Shown here: in pieces, positions 12,672 to 25,561 of the stretch
Layout: each line of letters starts with the position of its first letter
Numbering within the stretch: the first letter of the stretch is position 1
Assembly (NCBI GenBank): GCA_013397435.1
Contig: VZRG01000005.1
Location: 829,508-893,507, forward strand
Length of the DNA: 64,000 nt
Origin: Erythrocercus mccallii
Lineage: Eukaryota > Chordata > Aves > Passeriformes > Dicruridae
Direction: 5' to 3'
Translations under genes and position numbers: made by a program
The notes under the pieces: generated by a model
Told to the model about the DNA's origin: nothing
What the model saw: only the letters and a program-made list of their open reading frames with translations
The model's database searches: none

Positions 12672-14293
12672 AAAGGCCACCCCCACAGGCAGAGGTTGCA
12701 TAAAGCACACGAGGGCTCAGGTGGGGTGGGCAAAGGATGGATGCAGTTGTTACTCAGCAACACATCTGAGGGGAGCATGTATAGAGGGCTTTGTCTATTG
12801 TGCTGCCTTTTCAGGCTGAGTCGATAATGCCAGTGTCGGTTTCAAGCAAAGCGTGTGCCAGATTACAGATAGCCAGCAATGGCATTTGAGAGCCGTTAAT
12901 TGTGAAACTTGAGAGGAAAACGTGCACATTCTTTTTCAGAGTGCTATTCGAATGATGGGCTTTTTATCCCAGAACACTGTGGGTTTCGCTTTTATTCTCT
13001 TCCCACATAAAACGCATGAAGTGCACTAAGTCTCTTTCATTTAGCAGCTTATATATTGCATTCTTTGCAGGGATTGCTTTGGCTTGTTAAAATGTACCCC
13101 ATGTATTAAAATGAAATTGTCACTGCTGTGTGGTGCAACATAACATGGTTTGACACCAAGTGCCTGCAGCTACAGAAAACAGACTTTTATTGCATTTATT
13201 CTTTCAGAGACAAGAGTCTCTAAAGGCTCAGCGCAGACATTCGCTTAGTTAAATCTGAATGAAGCCAAAGTGAACAATCTAAGTCACTGTCTTTGTGCTT
13301 GTAGAAATAGCCCAGCCCACATGATACACAGTGATACAACCTGGAACAGGAAAGTTTTAATAACTTCACCTGAAACAATTGGACAATAGACTGACTTCCT
13401 CAAAGAATTAAATGGGCAAGCAGGATTCTTTCAGGGTTTTCGGGTTTTTTTTGGTGGTGTGGTGTGATCCTTTGGACTCTGGTAAAATTGTATTCTGGGA
13501 GACAAACTGCTACTGTATGTGAACCACTCTTTCCCCAGACTGTGTGACAGGAAGGGTAGCAGATAAATTCATTTTAAAACCATCTAGACTGGTGAGAAGT
13601 AAGCAATGTATATGTCAGCAGAGTTATTTTGTGGAGAATACCTGGAGGTAGGTACTGGTGTATTGAAGGAGCATTGAACATGGTTTTTAAACACAACTCT
13701 TCTAGGAAATTACTAGCTTTCCATTTCTCTCTTCTTTTCAAAGTTTCTAAACCCCCTCTGTAGCAAAATTAACTCTTTTTCTGGACTTGTATGCAGTTAA
13801 TTTAGAAGACCTGAAGCAATGGTGAGTTCCCAGATGTGGTATAACCATGGTTAGGGATTTGACTAGTAACTGTGTTCCTAAAAATTCTTCAGAAATACCA
13901 ATTTACCAATTCACTGTTAATGCTTTAATGTCTCAAGGCTGAAAGTTATCCTGAACTCACAGCAGATGAACAGTAAGGCATTTCCCCACCAGTGTTACAG
14001 ATAAATTACTGTCTTCACCCAGGATTCAAGCTTTATGTTGTTGTAGTCATATATGCATTGTCTTTGGTTTTACTATAAAGTCTGTCTTTGCAGGTTGTTT
14101 TCTTAACACTGTAATCCTTAATAATTGTTGTCTAATCCTCTGCATTCTTCTCCAAATACTGTAATTCATTTCTTTAAGCCATTTGAAGTTATTTTGGGTG
14201 CACAACTAGCATAGAAACGTGTCCATTGCTTTTCCAAGCAGCATGTGAGAGCATAAAGAATGTCCTTGTTCAGGGTGATGCCCTGGAGCCAGA

Positions 14294-14326
14294 AGGGCTG
14301 TGGCTCATTGACAGGGCTGTGGCTCA
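14294..14326 (+). repeat. 14-bp direct repeat, 19-bp period
   Basis: AGGGCTGTGGCTCA occurs at 14294-14307 and again at 14313-14326. It lies in a GC-rich patch about 250-280 bp upstream of the second RBMS3 exon. This is a local duplication; a role in splicing of that exon is possible but unsupported. Confidence 0.8.
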
Positions 14327-14576
14327 AACACAGCTGGGAGCGCAGCTGCAGGCAGGGAGGGTGGCAGGTCCTCCTCCCGAGCCACACTCTGTCCTAATGG
14401 GCTCAACCAGTTTCTCTGCAGAAATCAGCAACAACAGCTTTGAAGATTTCTCTAAGCATCTGTGCTTGTCCTTTTTTTCTCCTTCTGCTTTTTGTTTTTT
14501 GCTGACTGAGTGTTTCCATAACAGTCTAGTAACACATATTGCCTCTACCCATATCCCACTCTCTTCTCTTTTCTAG

Positions 14577-14656
14577 AATGGAGTCTACAGAAAAATGTGA
14601 AGTAGTAATTCAACATTTTAATGGCAAATATCTGAAAACCCCACCCGGTCTACCAG
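14577..14656 (+). CDS. RBMS3: RBMS3 internal coding exon, end of RRM2 and linker
   Basis: The first base (A) completes the arginine codon left by the exon at 4133-4290, giving R then [20 protein letters not shown] followed by TPPGLP. The last base (G) starts the next codon. The first M is the final position of RNP1 (RGVGFARM), so the intron splits this motif. The residues that follow form helix 2 and the last strand of RRM2. [18 protein letters not shown] is the RBMS3 version; RBMS1 reads CEAVIGHFNGKFIKTPPG. The acceptor is a strong pyrimidine tract (CTCTTCTCTTTTCTAG, ending 14576) with a GTAAC-type branch candidate near 14532. The donor is CAG/GTAAGT, a perfect U1 match (intron starts 14657). 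Entry phase 2, exit phase 1. The next exon, expected to begin with an A-P-S-E-P-like sequence, is outside the window. Confidence 0.96.
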
Positions 14657-16118
14657 GTAAGTCTAGCCATCCTTGTGAAATTTAAAATTCACTGAAAAGT
14701 TTAAAACACAGAAATACTGGAATTTATCTTGAGAGTGGCTTAAATTACTGCCCCTGCCAAGAGGGCATATAACTTCCCTAGCTGAAGCCTATCCTTTATG
14801 AACCATAGCAACTTTTTCTTACTCAGGTTTGTATGTTTTAAGCATTTATGCCTGACAGCAGCAAATTTAAGAACATATAAAATTCATGTTGTCTCATTAC
14901 ATTTTTTCCTTTTGAGTATTGTTTTGGTTTTCTGGGTTTTTTTTCCAGTTAGTATAAAGGCGACATGACTAAATGCCAATGATTTTCTAACAAACTAGGA
15001 ATACAACTTGTATAAGAATATAAGCCTAGCAGCTTCATTATCAATTATAAAATATCCAGGAGTTCAGGTTTTAGAAGCTTTATATTCATCACAGTTACCA
15101 CATAGTGTTGCTAGCTACTGTTACCAGTATTAACAGCAGTAGCTCTTAATACTGAGGATATTTCAAATATGAAATTATTTTATATAATTTTTTCTTGCCA
15201 TAACCTAATGAAGTCTTGACACTTTCTCACAATACCCTTAGAACACATTCACTGGTGTGTGTTTGTGCCACATTGAAAGCCAAGTTCCAGCTATTATTTT
15301 GCATTTCAAATCTTTAGCTATCATCTGTGTGTTTATCAGCTATGCAAAGTTTAGTGATCAGTTGCTTGATACTTGCTGCTTGGCAAGACTTCTCCAAGGC
15401 CACAAATTTGCAAGGATTTCTCCTCTGGGTTTTCTGAAGGGCTGCATTAAATGAGCAGGAAATACTTGCAAGAATTGTGTCCTGAGTTGTTATCTCTCTT
15501 TTTTTTCCCTAGCTTCCTTTAAACTATTTCCTTTTTTGGTTACTTTCATTAAATTTCTTCTTATTCATTACATGGTTCTTTATTCAGAAGATGCACTAAA
15601 TACTCTAATTAAAAGAAAGCCATCTGCACAGCTACAGTGTACAGTAATTGAATGCTGCAATGTACATATAAATTTTAGTCAGATCACCTTCATGAAAGAA
15701 TATAAAGCTTTTAGTACAAGCTGCAAGACTCCATTTTAAGATTGCCTTTTCAAAAGTAGTCACTGACAATTTTTCTCAGCACCAGCTAAAGAATTACACC
15801 ACCAACTTTGTCAAGTACAAACTTGGGCTGCATAGAACAATGGGCTGAGCAACATAGGCAGAGAACTTTAACCTTTGGCTTGCCTTTCTGTATGCACACT
15901 TTGAGTCCCAGAAGTAATCTGTTTAATATCATAGCAACACCCAATGGAAAGAGTGTGAATAGCAAGGAGTCAGTAAGGCTAGCTTTGCTGGCATAAGCCT
16001 GTGTGCTCCATTCCCAGTTGTCTCAGAGAGGACACATCATTAGATCCAGTGTTAAAGTAGAATATTCTTACAGTGCTGGCTTGAGACAGAAAGCTGAATG
16101 GTAAAGAATGGAAGTTAT

Positions 16119-16140
16119 AAAATGAAAATATTTTCATTTT
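16119..16140. repeat. 22-nt perfect palindrome
   Basis: The arm AAAATGAAAAT is followed by its exact reverse complement with no spacer. It is AT-rich and could form a cruciform or hairpin. No known element. Confidence 0.85.
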
Positions 16141-19100
16141 TTCTTCTTTTTTTAATTTTTAAATAATCAAGAATAAACTGGGTATTCAATATGAACAATG
16201 TTGGAAATCAAAACAGGAGTCTTGATAAGAAAGCATGATTATTTCTTGTTATCTCACGTTTCAAGAGATACACTGAAATTGGATTTTAATGGCTATAACT
16301 TTTGATGCTTTCTTAAAGGAAATGAATTAGTTCCTTGAAGAAGAAAAGATGTCCATGTGAAAAGATTGTCTACTATGTTTCTCTCATGATTGTTGTTGTC
16401 AGATGGCATTTAGTCGCAAGGATTATTTGGGAAGTGATTATATTAAGGGTTTTAATTTACCTGAGTACTGTTCAGATGCAGATATAGCACAATGCAGCTT
16501 GGGAAAAAGTCCCTCAACCATTAACTGAACTCACTCAGCTATGCACAAGGTATCTGTAAGATCCCATTTTGTCTTTGAGTTTTGGAAGGCAGATTTTGTA
16601 TCTCTGAACACAAGTAATTAGAACTTGTCATAGGGTATTTGGTCTACATAAAAGAGGCTGTTTGTGCCTTGCTATTAGAGTAGGGCACTCTTTAAATCCA
16701 TAATTAAAAGAATTGTTGTATTCATTCCTCTTCTTCTTAAGAAGCCAGAGCACAAACATAATCACTTTAGCAATGGAGTTTATTCAAGGGATCATTTACA
16801 TTTTATCCAGTGCAAAAAATTGTTCACTCATAGTTTCTTCTTGTTGTAGATTCCTATTAAGTCTTGAACTCAGTTTCTACATCTGTGCTATGAACCTGTA
16901 TTTAAGCCTCTCAGCAAAGACACTTCTTCATGAAACAGGAAGGAAAATCAAGTCTCTTAATGTACTTGGAAAACCACAATTAAAGTCTGAAAAGATCTCC
17001 CAGCATCTCAGTAATTGGCATAGAAGGAGAATCATCTCTAGTTTATTGCTGTGACCTCTTTATGGATATCAGTTAAAAAACGAAGAACTGGTGAACATTA
17101 GTGAAATAGGCAACACTATCTGTTATTAACCTCTGCTGCTCAAAGACCTAATCTTACTGAGAGGGAAAATGTATCAATTCATCAATCCAAGGGTTAAATT
17201 ACATTGATTTTGGATTTTCAGATGGATTTCCTTCAGGTATAGAAGTGAACTGAAAGGGTTTTTTGCGTTTTTGTCCACACCTCTCATCCAAGCTCTAATG
17301 TTCAGGTTTACCAGCTGATAGAAGGTTGCCTGAGGCCCATCAAGAGAGAAATCAGCCTGGCTGTTCGCCATGTGCTCCTGGCCTGAGGCTGTGGGATTAT
17401 GTACCAGACAAATCATTTTGGCAGCTCTCCTGCATCCATGCTGTCTTGCCCCACTGGGTTCCCTGAGATGTGATCCTGGTGACATGTCACCATACGTTCT
17501 GTAGGATATATGTTCATGAGAGTAGCATGTTTAGAGGATAAAATGCTCATGTGCTACAGGGGCAGTTTTGCCTGGTTACCCAGTCATGATGGAAGAGCTG
17601 CTGTAGATAGTTTTCACATGATGTTGAACAGCCATTAGAAAGACTGGGAACCATGGCTCTGGCTTTCATGTCAGAATAAAGCATGGGCTATGACTTAGTT
17701 ATGCCCTCCCAAAGAGTTATCTCAAACATTAATTTTGAATACAGAGCTCTTTTTCAACTAGGTTTTTCCTGGCAAATGAGATGTAAATGCAGTTGGATTT
17801 TTTAAATTTAGTTTTTGTTGTTGTCAGGTTTGTTGTTTTAAGTTAGAAAAAAATTACAAGAGAGTAACTGTTATGTACCTGGGTGTTTGAGTCTAACCAA
17901 GAGTCACACATCTAAGCTGGCCCAGATGAGCAATGCAATAGGAAAGCAGTGTTACAACTTCAAGGAAATGAGGGCACACAAGGCGCTTTGGAGGCACTAT
18001 ACTCTGTACCTTCTGAAAGCAAACACATATCCATCCTTCTTAAACGTTATAATTTCAATCACTGGTGTTTCCTAAAAATCGTAGAACTGAGCACTTGTAG
18101 CTCCAGACCCCTCTGCTTCAACCCAGTCACAATGTAAAGGCTATTTTCTGTCTCCTGAAACATTCTGATGGTCAGTTTTATAGTGCCTAGGTAAATTGAG
18201 CATCACTGTGTCTGTGTTAGTGAATCATTCTCATTAAGGAGCCATCTCCGTTGAACTCCTTGGCTTCATCCCATTCCAAAAGGAATTGCTCCACTCTCTT
18301 GCTCGCTCAACTAATAAGCATTTCATGATGTTCAGTCTTAGATTTACTGTACAAGATAATTGGTTGTCCCATAAAAAATTAGTTAATGTCTTTTCTGGAA
18401 GAAAGTAATTTCTTTCAGACAGAGCAAATGCAGTCATCTCCAGAAATCTGAAAAATCTCAATGCATGTCAGATTCCATGACAACTTCATAAATATTCTGA
18501 GTAGCTTTGAGTGATTATTATTTTAGTGTGTTTTATTTGTGAGAGGTTTTTTTTTTTCCCTTTATTAGCACTGCTTTCCTGAGATAAATAAACCTACGTG
18601 GCCTAGTGGGTATGTTTTCATTCTATAGAGAATTCAGTCCCATGTGAAACTAATGGTATAGGCCCTGTATAGCCACACTGAAAGTCAGCAAATTAATTCT
18701 GTATCACTCTACATCTTCACTGAGATGTGAAGAGGACTAATAATGAAGGTAGCTCTCTCTCAGTCTTTCTGTACTGCATCTATTTTTGTTGGTGAATAGG
18801 AAACTTCATATGAAGTCCTGCTAATTTTTGACATTTTTCAATCACTGAATTAAATTAAAATTTCCTAGCTCATCTCTCAGTAATAAGTTGGATTCTGTTT
18901 GTATGGGCAAGTTTAGGGTATGATATTTACACAGTTTTTGTTCATGTCCCAGTATCCTTGGATTTTTTAGATAACTTCATTTCTCTTTCTGAATAAATGC
19001 AAAAATTTAACAAGTTCTTACTTTTCTCTCTGGAATTTCACAGGAACATGCCTCATTACGGTAATTATCCTCTGCTGATAGGTCCATTATACTCCCCAAC

Positions 19101-21471
19101 TAGAATTTTCTAATTGTTATAATACTTCCTAAATTTCATTTGCTTTTTAGATACTTTGAGTTGTCAGAGGACATTGGGCCAGTTACTTTCTCAGAGAAAA
19201 TTTAAAGCAAGTGAGACATATGAAAGCTACATTACATGGTCAAGAATCTTCCTTTCTTTATTGTTAATTTAATTACAGATATCTGACAAAGAAGAGGGAA
19301 TTATTATCCTTGTGTACCCCACAAGTAACAAGTGACTGTGTCATTTTGATACTGACTTTTACTAGAGTCAAAACTCTTAAATAGAAGTTATCTGCAGCAA
19401 TACAGATCTATTTACAAATACCTCATATCTTGCTTTAATCATTACTGGGCATGCTTCTTTTGTTTTCTTCTTGAACATGTTCCAAGCACTGCATTTTTAT
19501 GGACTCATTTCACCAAAATCAATTGACATTTTCTGCCTCTCTCCTTAGTTTAAATATTTCTCTTAGAATGTCTCTCAGATTCTTCCACCATGGAGAGTAA
19601 ATTCAAATAGTTAACCTTTGCTTCAGAGAAGTAGACTTAGAACCTGAAATACTCCATTTAGAGCAACATGTTTTCTAGGATATTGTGCCTTAAATGGTGA
19701 TGAGGGAACAGTATTCCAGTTGAGGGTTAATTGTGTACTGGATATTAACAACATTTTCCACTGTTTTTCTCTTAGTATATGAACAAATGCTATCTTGTCT
19801 GTCATTAGTGATGCTGTAAATTGTTTTTCTGAGTGAATGAACATAAAATGTTTTGTTTGATAGCTTTTTAGACCCTGTCTCTTGGTGCTCTATCTTTTTT
19901 TATTTAATTCTCTATTCATTTATATAGAAAATATTTATATAAAACATTGAAAAACTCTACCAAATATTTCTTCTTGGGGCATTTGCGTAGCTGTCTGTAT
20001 ATATGTATATGTTTTTGACATTTTAAACTAGATAAAACAGCAGCCAAAACTATAAACCAGGTATTGCTTTGTAGATATCTTAGAATATTTGTTGAATGCT
20101 ACAGAGAATTCAGATTAAAGGGGATTCTGCCAGATTTTCTACTGGTAATACTCAATGAAACTAGTTTTAAAAGTTTATCTTTTTCATATTATTCTCCTCA
20201 AAACTTTTTTTACTAAAATCCCCAAATTTTCTCACTTGTATTCTCAGTTCCTTTCATGTATCTGATACTAATTGTCTATCTATATTCTAAGAATTTAGGT
20301 TTGTAAATACTTTAATTGTTATCTGCTGCACTATATAAATTCTTCCTTTTTGTATCAGAAAATATGATCCTTGTAAAGACCTTCATAAAAAATAATGGTT
20401 TAACAAATTTTCAATTTATTTTCCTTGTTTCCAATTTCTGCCTGTCATTTTTCATGGAATTGTTATCTTTCACTTTCTGAGCTCCATAAATACACAAACT
20501 CAGCTCATTGTTAGCAGAAATTTCTTTTACATCACGAACCCTCTGAATATGCTTTTAACTTCTGTTGGTTTCATCTTCTTTCAAAGTCTTCATCTTTGAC
20601 AGGCAGTTAAAATCTTTAACTCCTGCTTGAGCCTTGGTGATGACCCTGAGGCCTCTGTAAGCCCTGTCCTGCTTTGGACCCCATGTACTTCCCATGCCCC
20701 CATCGATGTGCAGGTGTTGTCCCAAGCTCAGGTCTCTGTGAAAAACAATTCCATGCAGAATGGGCTCTGTGGAGCTATTGCCTGGGTTGTGTTGGATGTT
20801 AACAAGTGCCTGGGTGGTGTGTACAGCTCTCAGAGGAAAGTGTCCCTAGGGAAATGGTTTCATTTTTCAGACATCACATAATGTTTAAGATCACACTGAC
20901 TTTGCAGAATGTGGTCATAAAGATGGACTTTATAACCAAGAAACTGTAGAATGGGTTATTGGAAAATATAAAACCTTTGCTTACAAAGTAGCTCTCTCTT
21001 TAGATCTCACTGACTTTGGTTTGTGGCTTCGTGCAACATGTTCTTCAGCAATAGATTTCCAATAGCTTTTGACTTCACCTGAAATCAAGTGTTTATTGGA
21101 CTTTCAAAATTTCCTTCCTTCCAAAGACAGCCTTTAAAATATGATGATATTTGTTTTGCTTTGTGACATTATTAAGAATTTCAAATGTGAAGTGTATTCT
21201 TTTGTACCACTGAACAAGACAGGGTTCTGTGTCTTTAGTTCCTTTCTTTCTTTTTTTAATTTCTTCAGAATTTTGTTTATGTAACCTTCAGATGTCTTTA
21301 TTGTGCTGACATTGCTGTAGGTGCTTCTGGTTTCACAGCACGTATTTCTGTGTCATGTGCAAATGGATGCAAAGATCCATTCCAATTTCCTAGGTTTCTT
21401 GCTCTTAAAGATTATATATTCTTTAGATTCTTTAAAGGCAAGGGTTATTTTTCTAAAAAGCAAAAAAGAAG

Positions 21472-22092
21472 TGTCAAGAATGGGCCAGGAGACCAGGTCC
21501 TTTTTGAAAAGGCCTTTATTAAGGACAGCTCTGGGGTGGGGGCCCGAGGGGTTGGACACACCGCTGCTGCTCCCACTGGACAACACGAAGGAGGAGGCGT
21601 TCAGCTTTGTCAGGGTCTCTGGCACAGCTGGGGCTCCCGGCCTCACGGGAGTCCCTGGGAAGACACAGATGGCTCAGGGTCTAGGGGTGTCTTCCTGGTT
21701 GGGCCTGGTCGGTCATGGCAATGGGCAAGGCTTGGCTCCAGCGATGATTCCTGGCTCCTTGTGGCTTTTCCAGGCCAGTGTCATGATCTTTTCTCTGCTG
21801 CTACATGCTGGCTTGTCATTCTGAGAGTCCAAATTAGGCCGGATGGCCTTAATTTGCATATGGATTCTGCGCAAAGCCTCTTGGAAGCAACGGAAGTGGT
21901 TCTCGATGGCAAGGGGGGTACGGGGGTACAATAAAAAAGGGGTCAACGGACTTAAGGGAGGAGGGATCTTCAACTACAATTACAACAGGTAAGTAATTGA
22001 CATCATTAACAATGGTAGACCTTTTAACAAGAACCTTTAACAATGGTAAACTTGTTAACTTGAATCCTCGATCTGGGATTTTATTCCTCACA
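21472..22092 (-). mobile_element. Solo LTR of an endogenous retrovirus (antisense to RBMS3)
   Basis: Read on the minus strand, the 621-bp element starts TGTGAGG and ends CTTGACA, giving TG...CA ends with a 3-bp TGT/ACA inverted terminus. It is flanked by the same four bases, GAAG, at 21468-21471 and 22093-22096, as expected for a 4-bp target-site duplication. A minus-strand AATAAA lies at 21520-21515, about 45 bp before the element's 3' end, as in an LTR R-U5. It is much more GC- and CpG-rich than the intron around it. No internal viral genes adjoin it, so it looks like a solo LTR left by recombination. A 4-bp duplication favours the ERV1 (gammaretrovirus-like) class, but I could not match a named family. 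The overlapping plus-strand open frames of 167 and 194 codons are by-products of its composition. Confidence 0.7.
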
Positions 22093-24150
22093 GAAGAATT
22101 CCTATCTATTCAAGATTTTATCTCATTTCCATTTAGTTAAAAAAAAGACTCCCTTTGGTTAGGAGGATACAGAATTATTTGTTTACTCTGTAAACCCCAA
22201 TAGTTGGTACACACTAAATTCTTGGAAGAATGAGGGCTGAGCAAATCTGTATTTAAGATATTAAGAGATGTGTATCAGTGCTAATGTAATTTGAGCTCAT
22301 GAGGAAACCTGTGTGAGAGAAGACAGAATGCTGATATCATCTAAAGCCTGTTTTTCCAGAAATACATAAAGTTGTTGATGACGGGGACAGTCTCAAAGAC
22401 CTGAAGTGCTACATATTTATCTTGTGTTTTGTTTGATCTTGTACTGGTCTGTAAGTTCCCAGGAAAAGAACTATATCTTTTTATGTTTCAAAAAGCTATA
22501 TGATCCACTACCGAGTTTTGTAATCTAGCTGTATAATTAAGGAGAAAGTCTTTTACAGTGTTGGAGGTTTTTCTATTACTTTGTAACTACAGGTAACAAA
22601 AAATGCATGAGATTGGTTTGTTTGTGATATCACAGTAATTCAGGTCATGATGTATAAAATAGCATTACTGCAGTTTGGATTAAAATCTTCCACTTGGTTT
22701 ATAAGAATTAAAGTTAGAGAACAATATGGCATATAAATGAGAAAAGATTATTTTTTTTTTCCTTTCTGCCACAGTAGCACCTGTCATATCTTTCCTAAGA
22801 TTTCTAAAAGTCTGCAGCATAAACAGAGAACTGCATTCCTTTCTCATTCATAATATCTAGTGGCAATGAACTGTGCCACAGTTTATCTAAACTGATTTCA
22901 ATATATACTTTTTCCTTTTATCTCATGGGCATTTTTTGCTGTTAGGAGTGACTATGTAAATCTTCTAATTCAGAAAATCCATTCCCTTTATGGGAAATGG
23001 TGGATATATTTGTTTAAGAACAAAAAAGTCCCTTCTGTATGCTACTGCTGCATAACCAGCACAGCTGAGCGTGTGTGCACTGAATTCTGTCTTGCCTCAT
23101 ACATCAGCAGGAGAAGTGTCGACAAGTTTCTGGTCCAGGGACAGTGCTGTTCCTTGGATGCACTTGTAAAATCCAAGACAAGACAGACGAGTTGCGCAGG
23201 TGTTATGGCAGGCAAAATTTATGAGCCAGAAAGATTCACAGCTTGAATTTCAGGTTGTTTAGGTCTAAAGGGCTGGCAATTTAAAACAAAGCAATGCAAA
23301 TAAATAAAAACATGCAAATCAGAGCATGAAACAATGTGGAACGTTGTACAGTTATTTGTACATGATTCAGATTTCAGGGAGAAATTCTGCTTTTGCATTA
23401 GCTGTGGCCAGCAGTGGCACAACTCCTCCTGTTTCTTCCTCTCCTGCATTACTTTATTAGTCCCTTCAGGACACTTTAAATGATGGAGTACATCTGCTTT
23501 GCAGACCCTACTGCTGCAGTATAGTGTTGCCACACCTGAGCCAACTAGTTTAAAAGTCATTTAAAAAGCCAACTTGAGCAAGGCTGAGCACAGACTAACC
23601 ACTTGAGCTCATAGTGTGTTATGCTCAATAATAATAATACCCAGCAAGTGGTTTGCATGATCTCATGTTTTTTATTGTTTCCCTTTCAGGCATTTCATAG
23701 AAAAAGTCTTCCTTTCCTCCTCCCTTCCTCACACTTTTTCACTTGCTTACACACTGAATACTTTTAAATTCAAAGTGTAGAGAAATTTATGTCAGAAGTT
23801 TCAATCTTCTTTACCTTTACCCTGTAAATTCCAACTAAGCTGAACAAAAAAGTTTTATTGAAGCTTAACAATGTGCAAATAGATATTTTTTGACACACTC
23901 CTTTGGGCATCCATATTTCAACCAGAAGTGGAATCCTCTGGGAATGAACTTTTCAGATGTCCCAATAAAATTGGAGTATTGAATTGTCACATGTTTTGAA
24001 ACACCACTGTAAATCAACAAACATCCAAGAGAGGTACCTTGAAGTGTCCTTGGATGGCAGACAGCCTTATGGAGGCTCTCAGCTGGATTTGTCCCATCAA
24101 GGCTGGTGCAGAGAGTTTTCTACAAAGACATTTTCACCAGCAGAGCATGT

Positions 24151-24182
24151 GAAAAGTTTGGTAGCTGAAAAGTTTGGTAGCT
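24151..24182 (+). repeat. 16-bp perfect tandem duplication
   Basis: GAAAAGTTTGGTAGCT occurs twice head-to-tail, followed by a partial third unit (GAAAAG). Confidence 0.9.
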
Positions 24183-25451
24183 GAAAAGAGCGGATACATA
24201 TCTGAACTTAGGAGTACTCGTCTGAACAGAAGTCATGCTGCAGGTGCTTGGTGTGTCCTTAAGCATTTTGGGAAAAAATTGGCACTGATGCCTTTAGGAA
24301 GGACTTTGTAGTGAGAAAGGGGATGTCACGAGAAAAGGAAGACACATATAAGGGGAAAAGTTCCACAGGGCCTGTCCTGCCTTTGTAGTCTTGCCTCCCT
24401 CCCTCGCTCCAAAAGTAAACCTGTCCCTGGCACCAGAGGAGCATTGAGGACTCTTCTACAGGCCTCTCCCCCTGAGCATGAAATGACATGAAGTGTCTGA
24501 AGCAGCATGTGAACATTTCCCTTTGAGGTTCATCCTGACAAAGTGAGATGAGTGGCATCACAAGAGCAGTTTCCATATGTTTAGAATACCAGAAGCCCCT
24601 CTCCCCCTTTTCCATATGTTTTGCATACTTGAAGTCTCTCTCTCACCCTTCTCCTCCAATGGTGCTGCAAAACATAGAGAAAAGCAATTCAGCTTTGAAA
24701 GCACAGGCAAAGCAGAAGACTAAGATTCTCTTTGATTTTTTTTATTTGTTTGTGACAGCAACAATGTCATTATTCTGGTCAGCAGTCCTGAGCAGCTGTG
24801 AAAACCCCATTTCTTTGCCATTTCTCTGAGCCTTTCTTGTTTGAATGGCAGCATTTGATCACAGGATCACAGAAAGGTCTTTCCCAGGTTCAATCACAAG
24901 AACTTGAAAGATGGGCAAAGCAACCTACATTTTACTTGGGCTGCCTCAGTATCTATGATGTGTCTGCAATTTATCTTCTACAATGTAAGACATCAAGAGG
25001 GAGGGGAAAGGTGATGGATATCTGATTTTACATTTGTCCTTTTTGTTAAAGCTCATTAAAGCAGCATTTCATATATAGCCTTTACCCTACCACCCAGTAT
25101 ATAATCTTTCAGTATATAGTATTTTTGGAATTGCTGCCATTCAGCAAAGAAAAAGAAACCAAAAAAATGAGACAAAAAGGGCGAAGGAGTAATTTAACTT
25201 TTAGATTGCACAGATATGGTAGGAAAAAATAACTTTCAAAAGCCAAGTTTAACAATCCTTACTTCACAAGAGACTTTTACATTCCAAAAAATGCAAACTT
25301 TAATGACAAAAGAAATCCCCCAAAACAACTAAAAAGACATATACCCCAGTTGTCAGGGGTGGTTCTTCAATTACAGTGTTGTATTACTGAATACAATCAT
25401 CATCCTTCTCAATTAGGTTACTGATTGCACAACGAATTCACTAATGCTGAA

Positions 25452-25561
25452 CCTTTTTTCCCTCTTTTTCCTTCCCTTTTCCTCTTCATTTTATTTCTTC
25501 CTCGTTTTTTCCCCTCTTCCCTTTCTCCCCTCTTCCTCACTTTCTCCTCTGTCTCCCTTTC
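25452..25561 (+). repeat. Long polypyrimidine tract
   Basis: About 110 bases, mostly C and T with few purines, ending CTTTCAG at 25563. It resembles an over-long splice-acceptor tract, but no open exon with a good donor follows. It is probably low-complexity sequence. Confidence 0.85.

Larger units (their letters stand above)
4291..14576 (+). other. RBMS3: RBMS3 complete intron, 10,286 bp
   Basis: The intron runs from GTGAAA to TTCTAG between the two identified exons. It holds a deleted CR1 copy (4611-4708), a G-rich patch (6634-6686), an ATT microsatellite (10762-10782) and a TTCTC microsatellite running into an assembly gap (10991-11176). A GC-richer block with a small hairpin follows (12600-12830), then a smooth, repeat-free block (12830-13330) that could be conserved regulatory DNA. 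About 200 bp before the second exon is a GC-rich patch with a 14-bp direct repeat. The longest open frame, 7867-8304 (145 codons), has no recognisable domain. Confidence 0.9.

Noticed and set aside
14226..14576. 116-codon open frame ending at the acceptor of the second exon
   Set aside because: It ends at the TAG of the splice acceptor, has no RBMS3-like sequence, and passes through the polypyrimidine tract.
15113..15144. Imperfect hairpin AGCTACTGTT / AACAGCAGTAGCT as a microRNA precursor
   Set aside because: The stem is only about 10 bp with a 3-nt bulge, far shorter than a pre-miRNA.
21321..21934. Overlapping plus-strand open frames of 167 and 194 codons
   Set aside because: They mostly lie in the GC-rich antisense LTR, overlap in two frames, and show no domain. 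LTRs are non-coding; composition explains them.
24880..24900. B-box-like GGTTCAATC suggesting a tRNA or tRNA-derived SINE
   Set aside because: There is no matching A box and no cloverleaf-forming sequence upstream.
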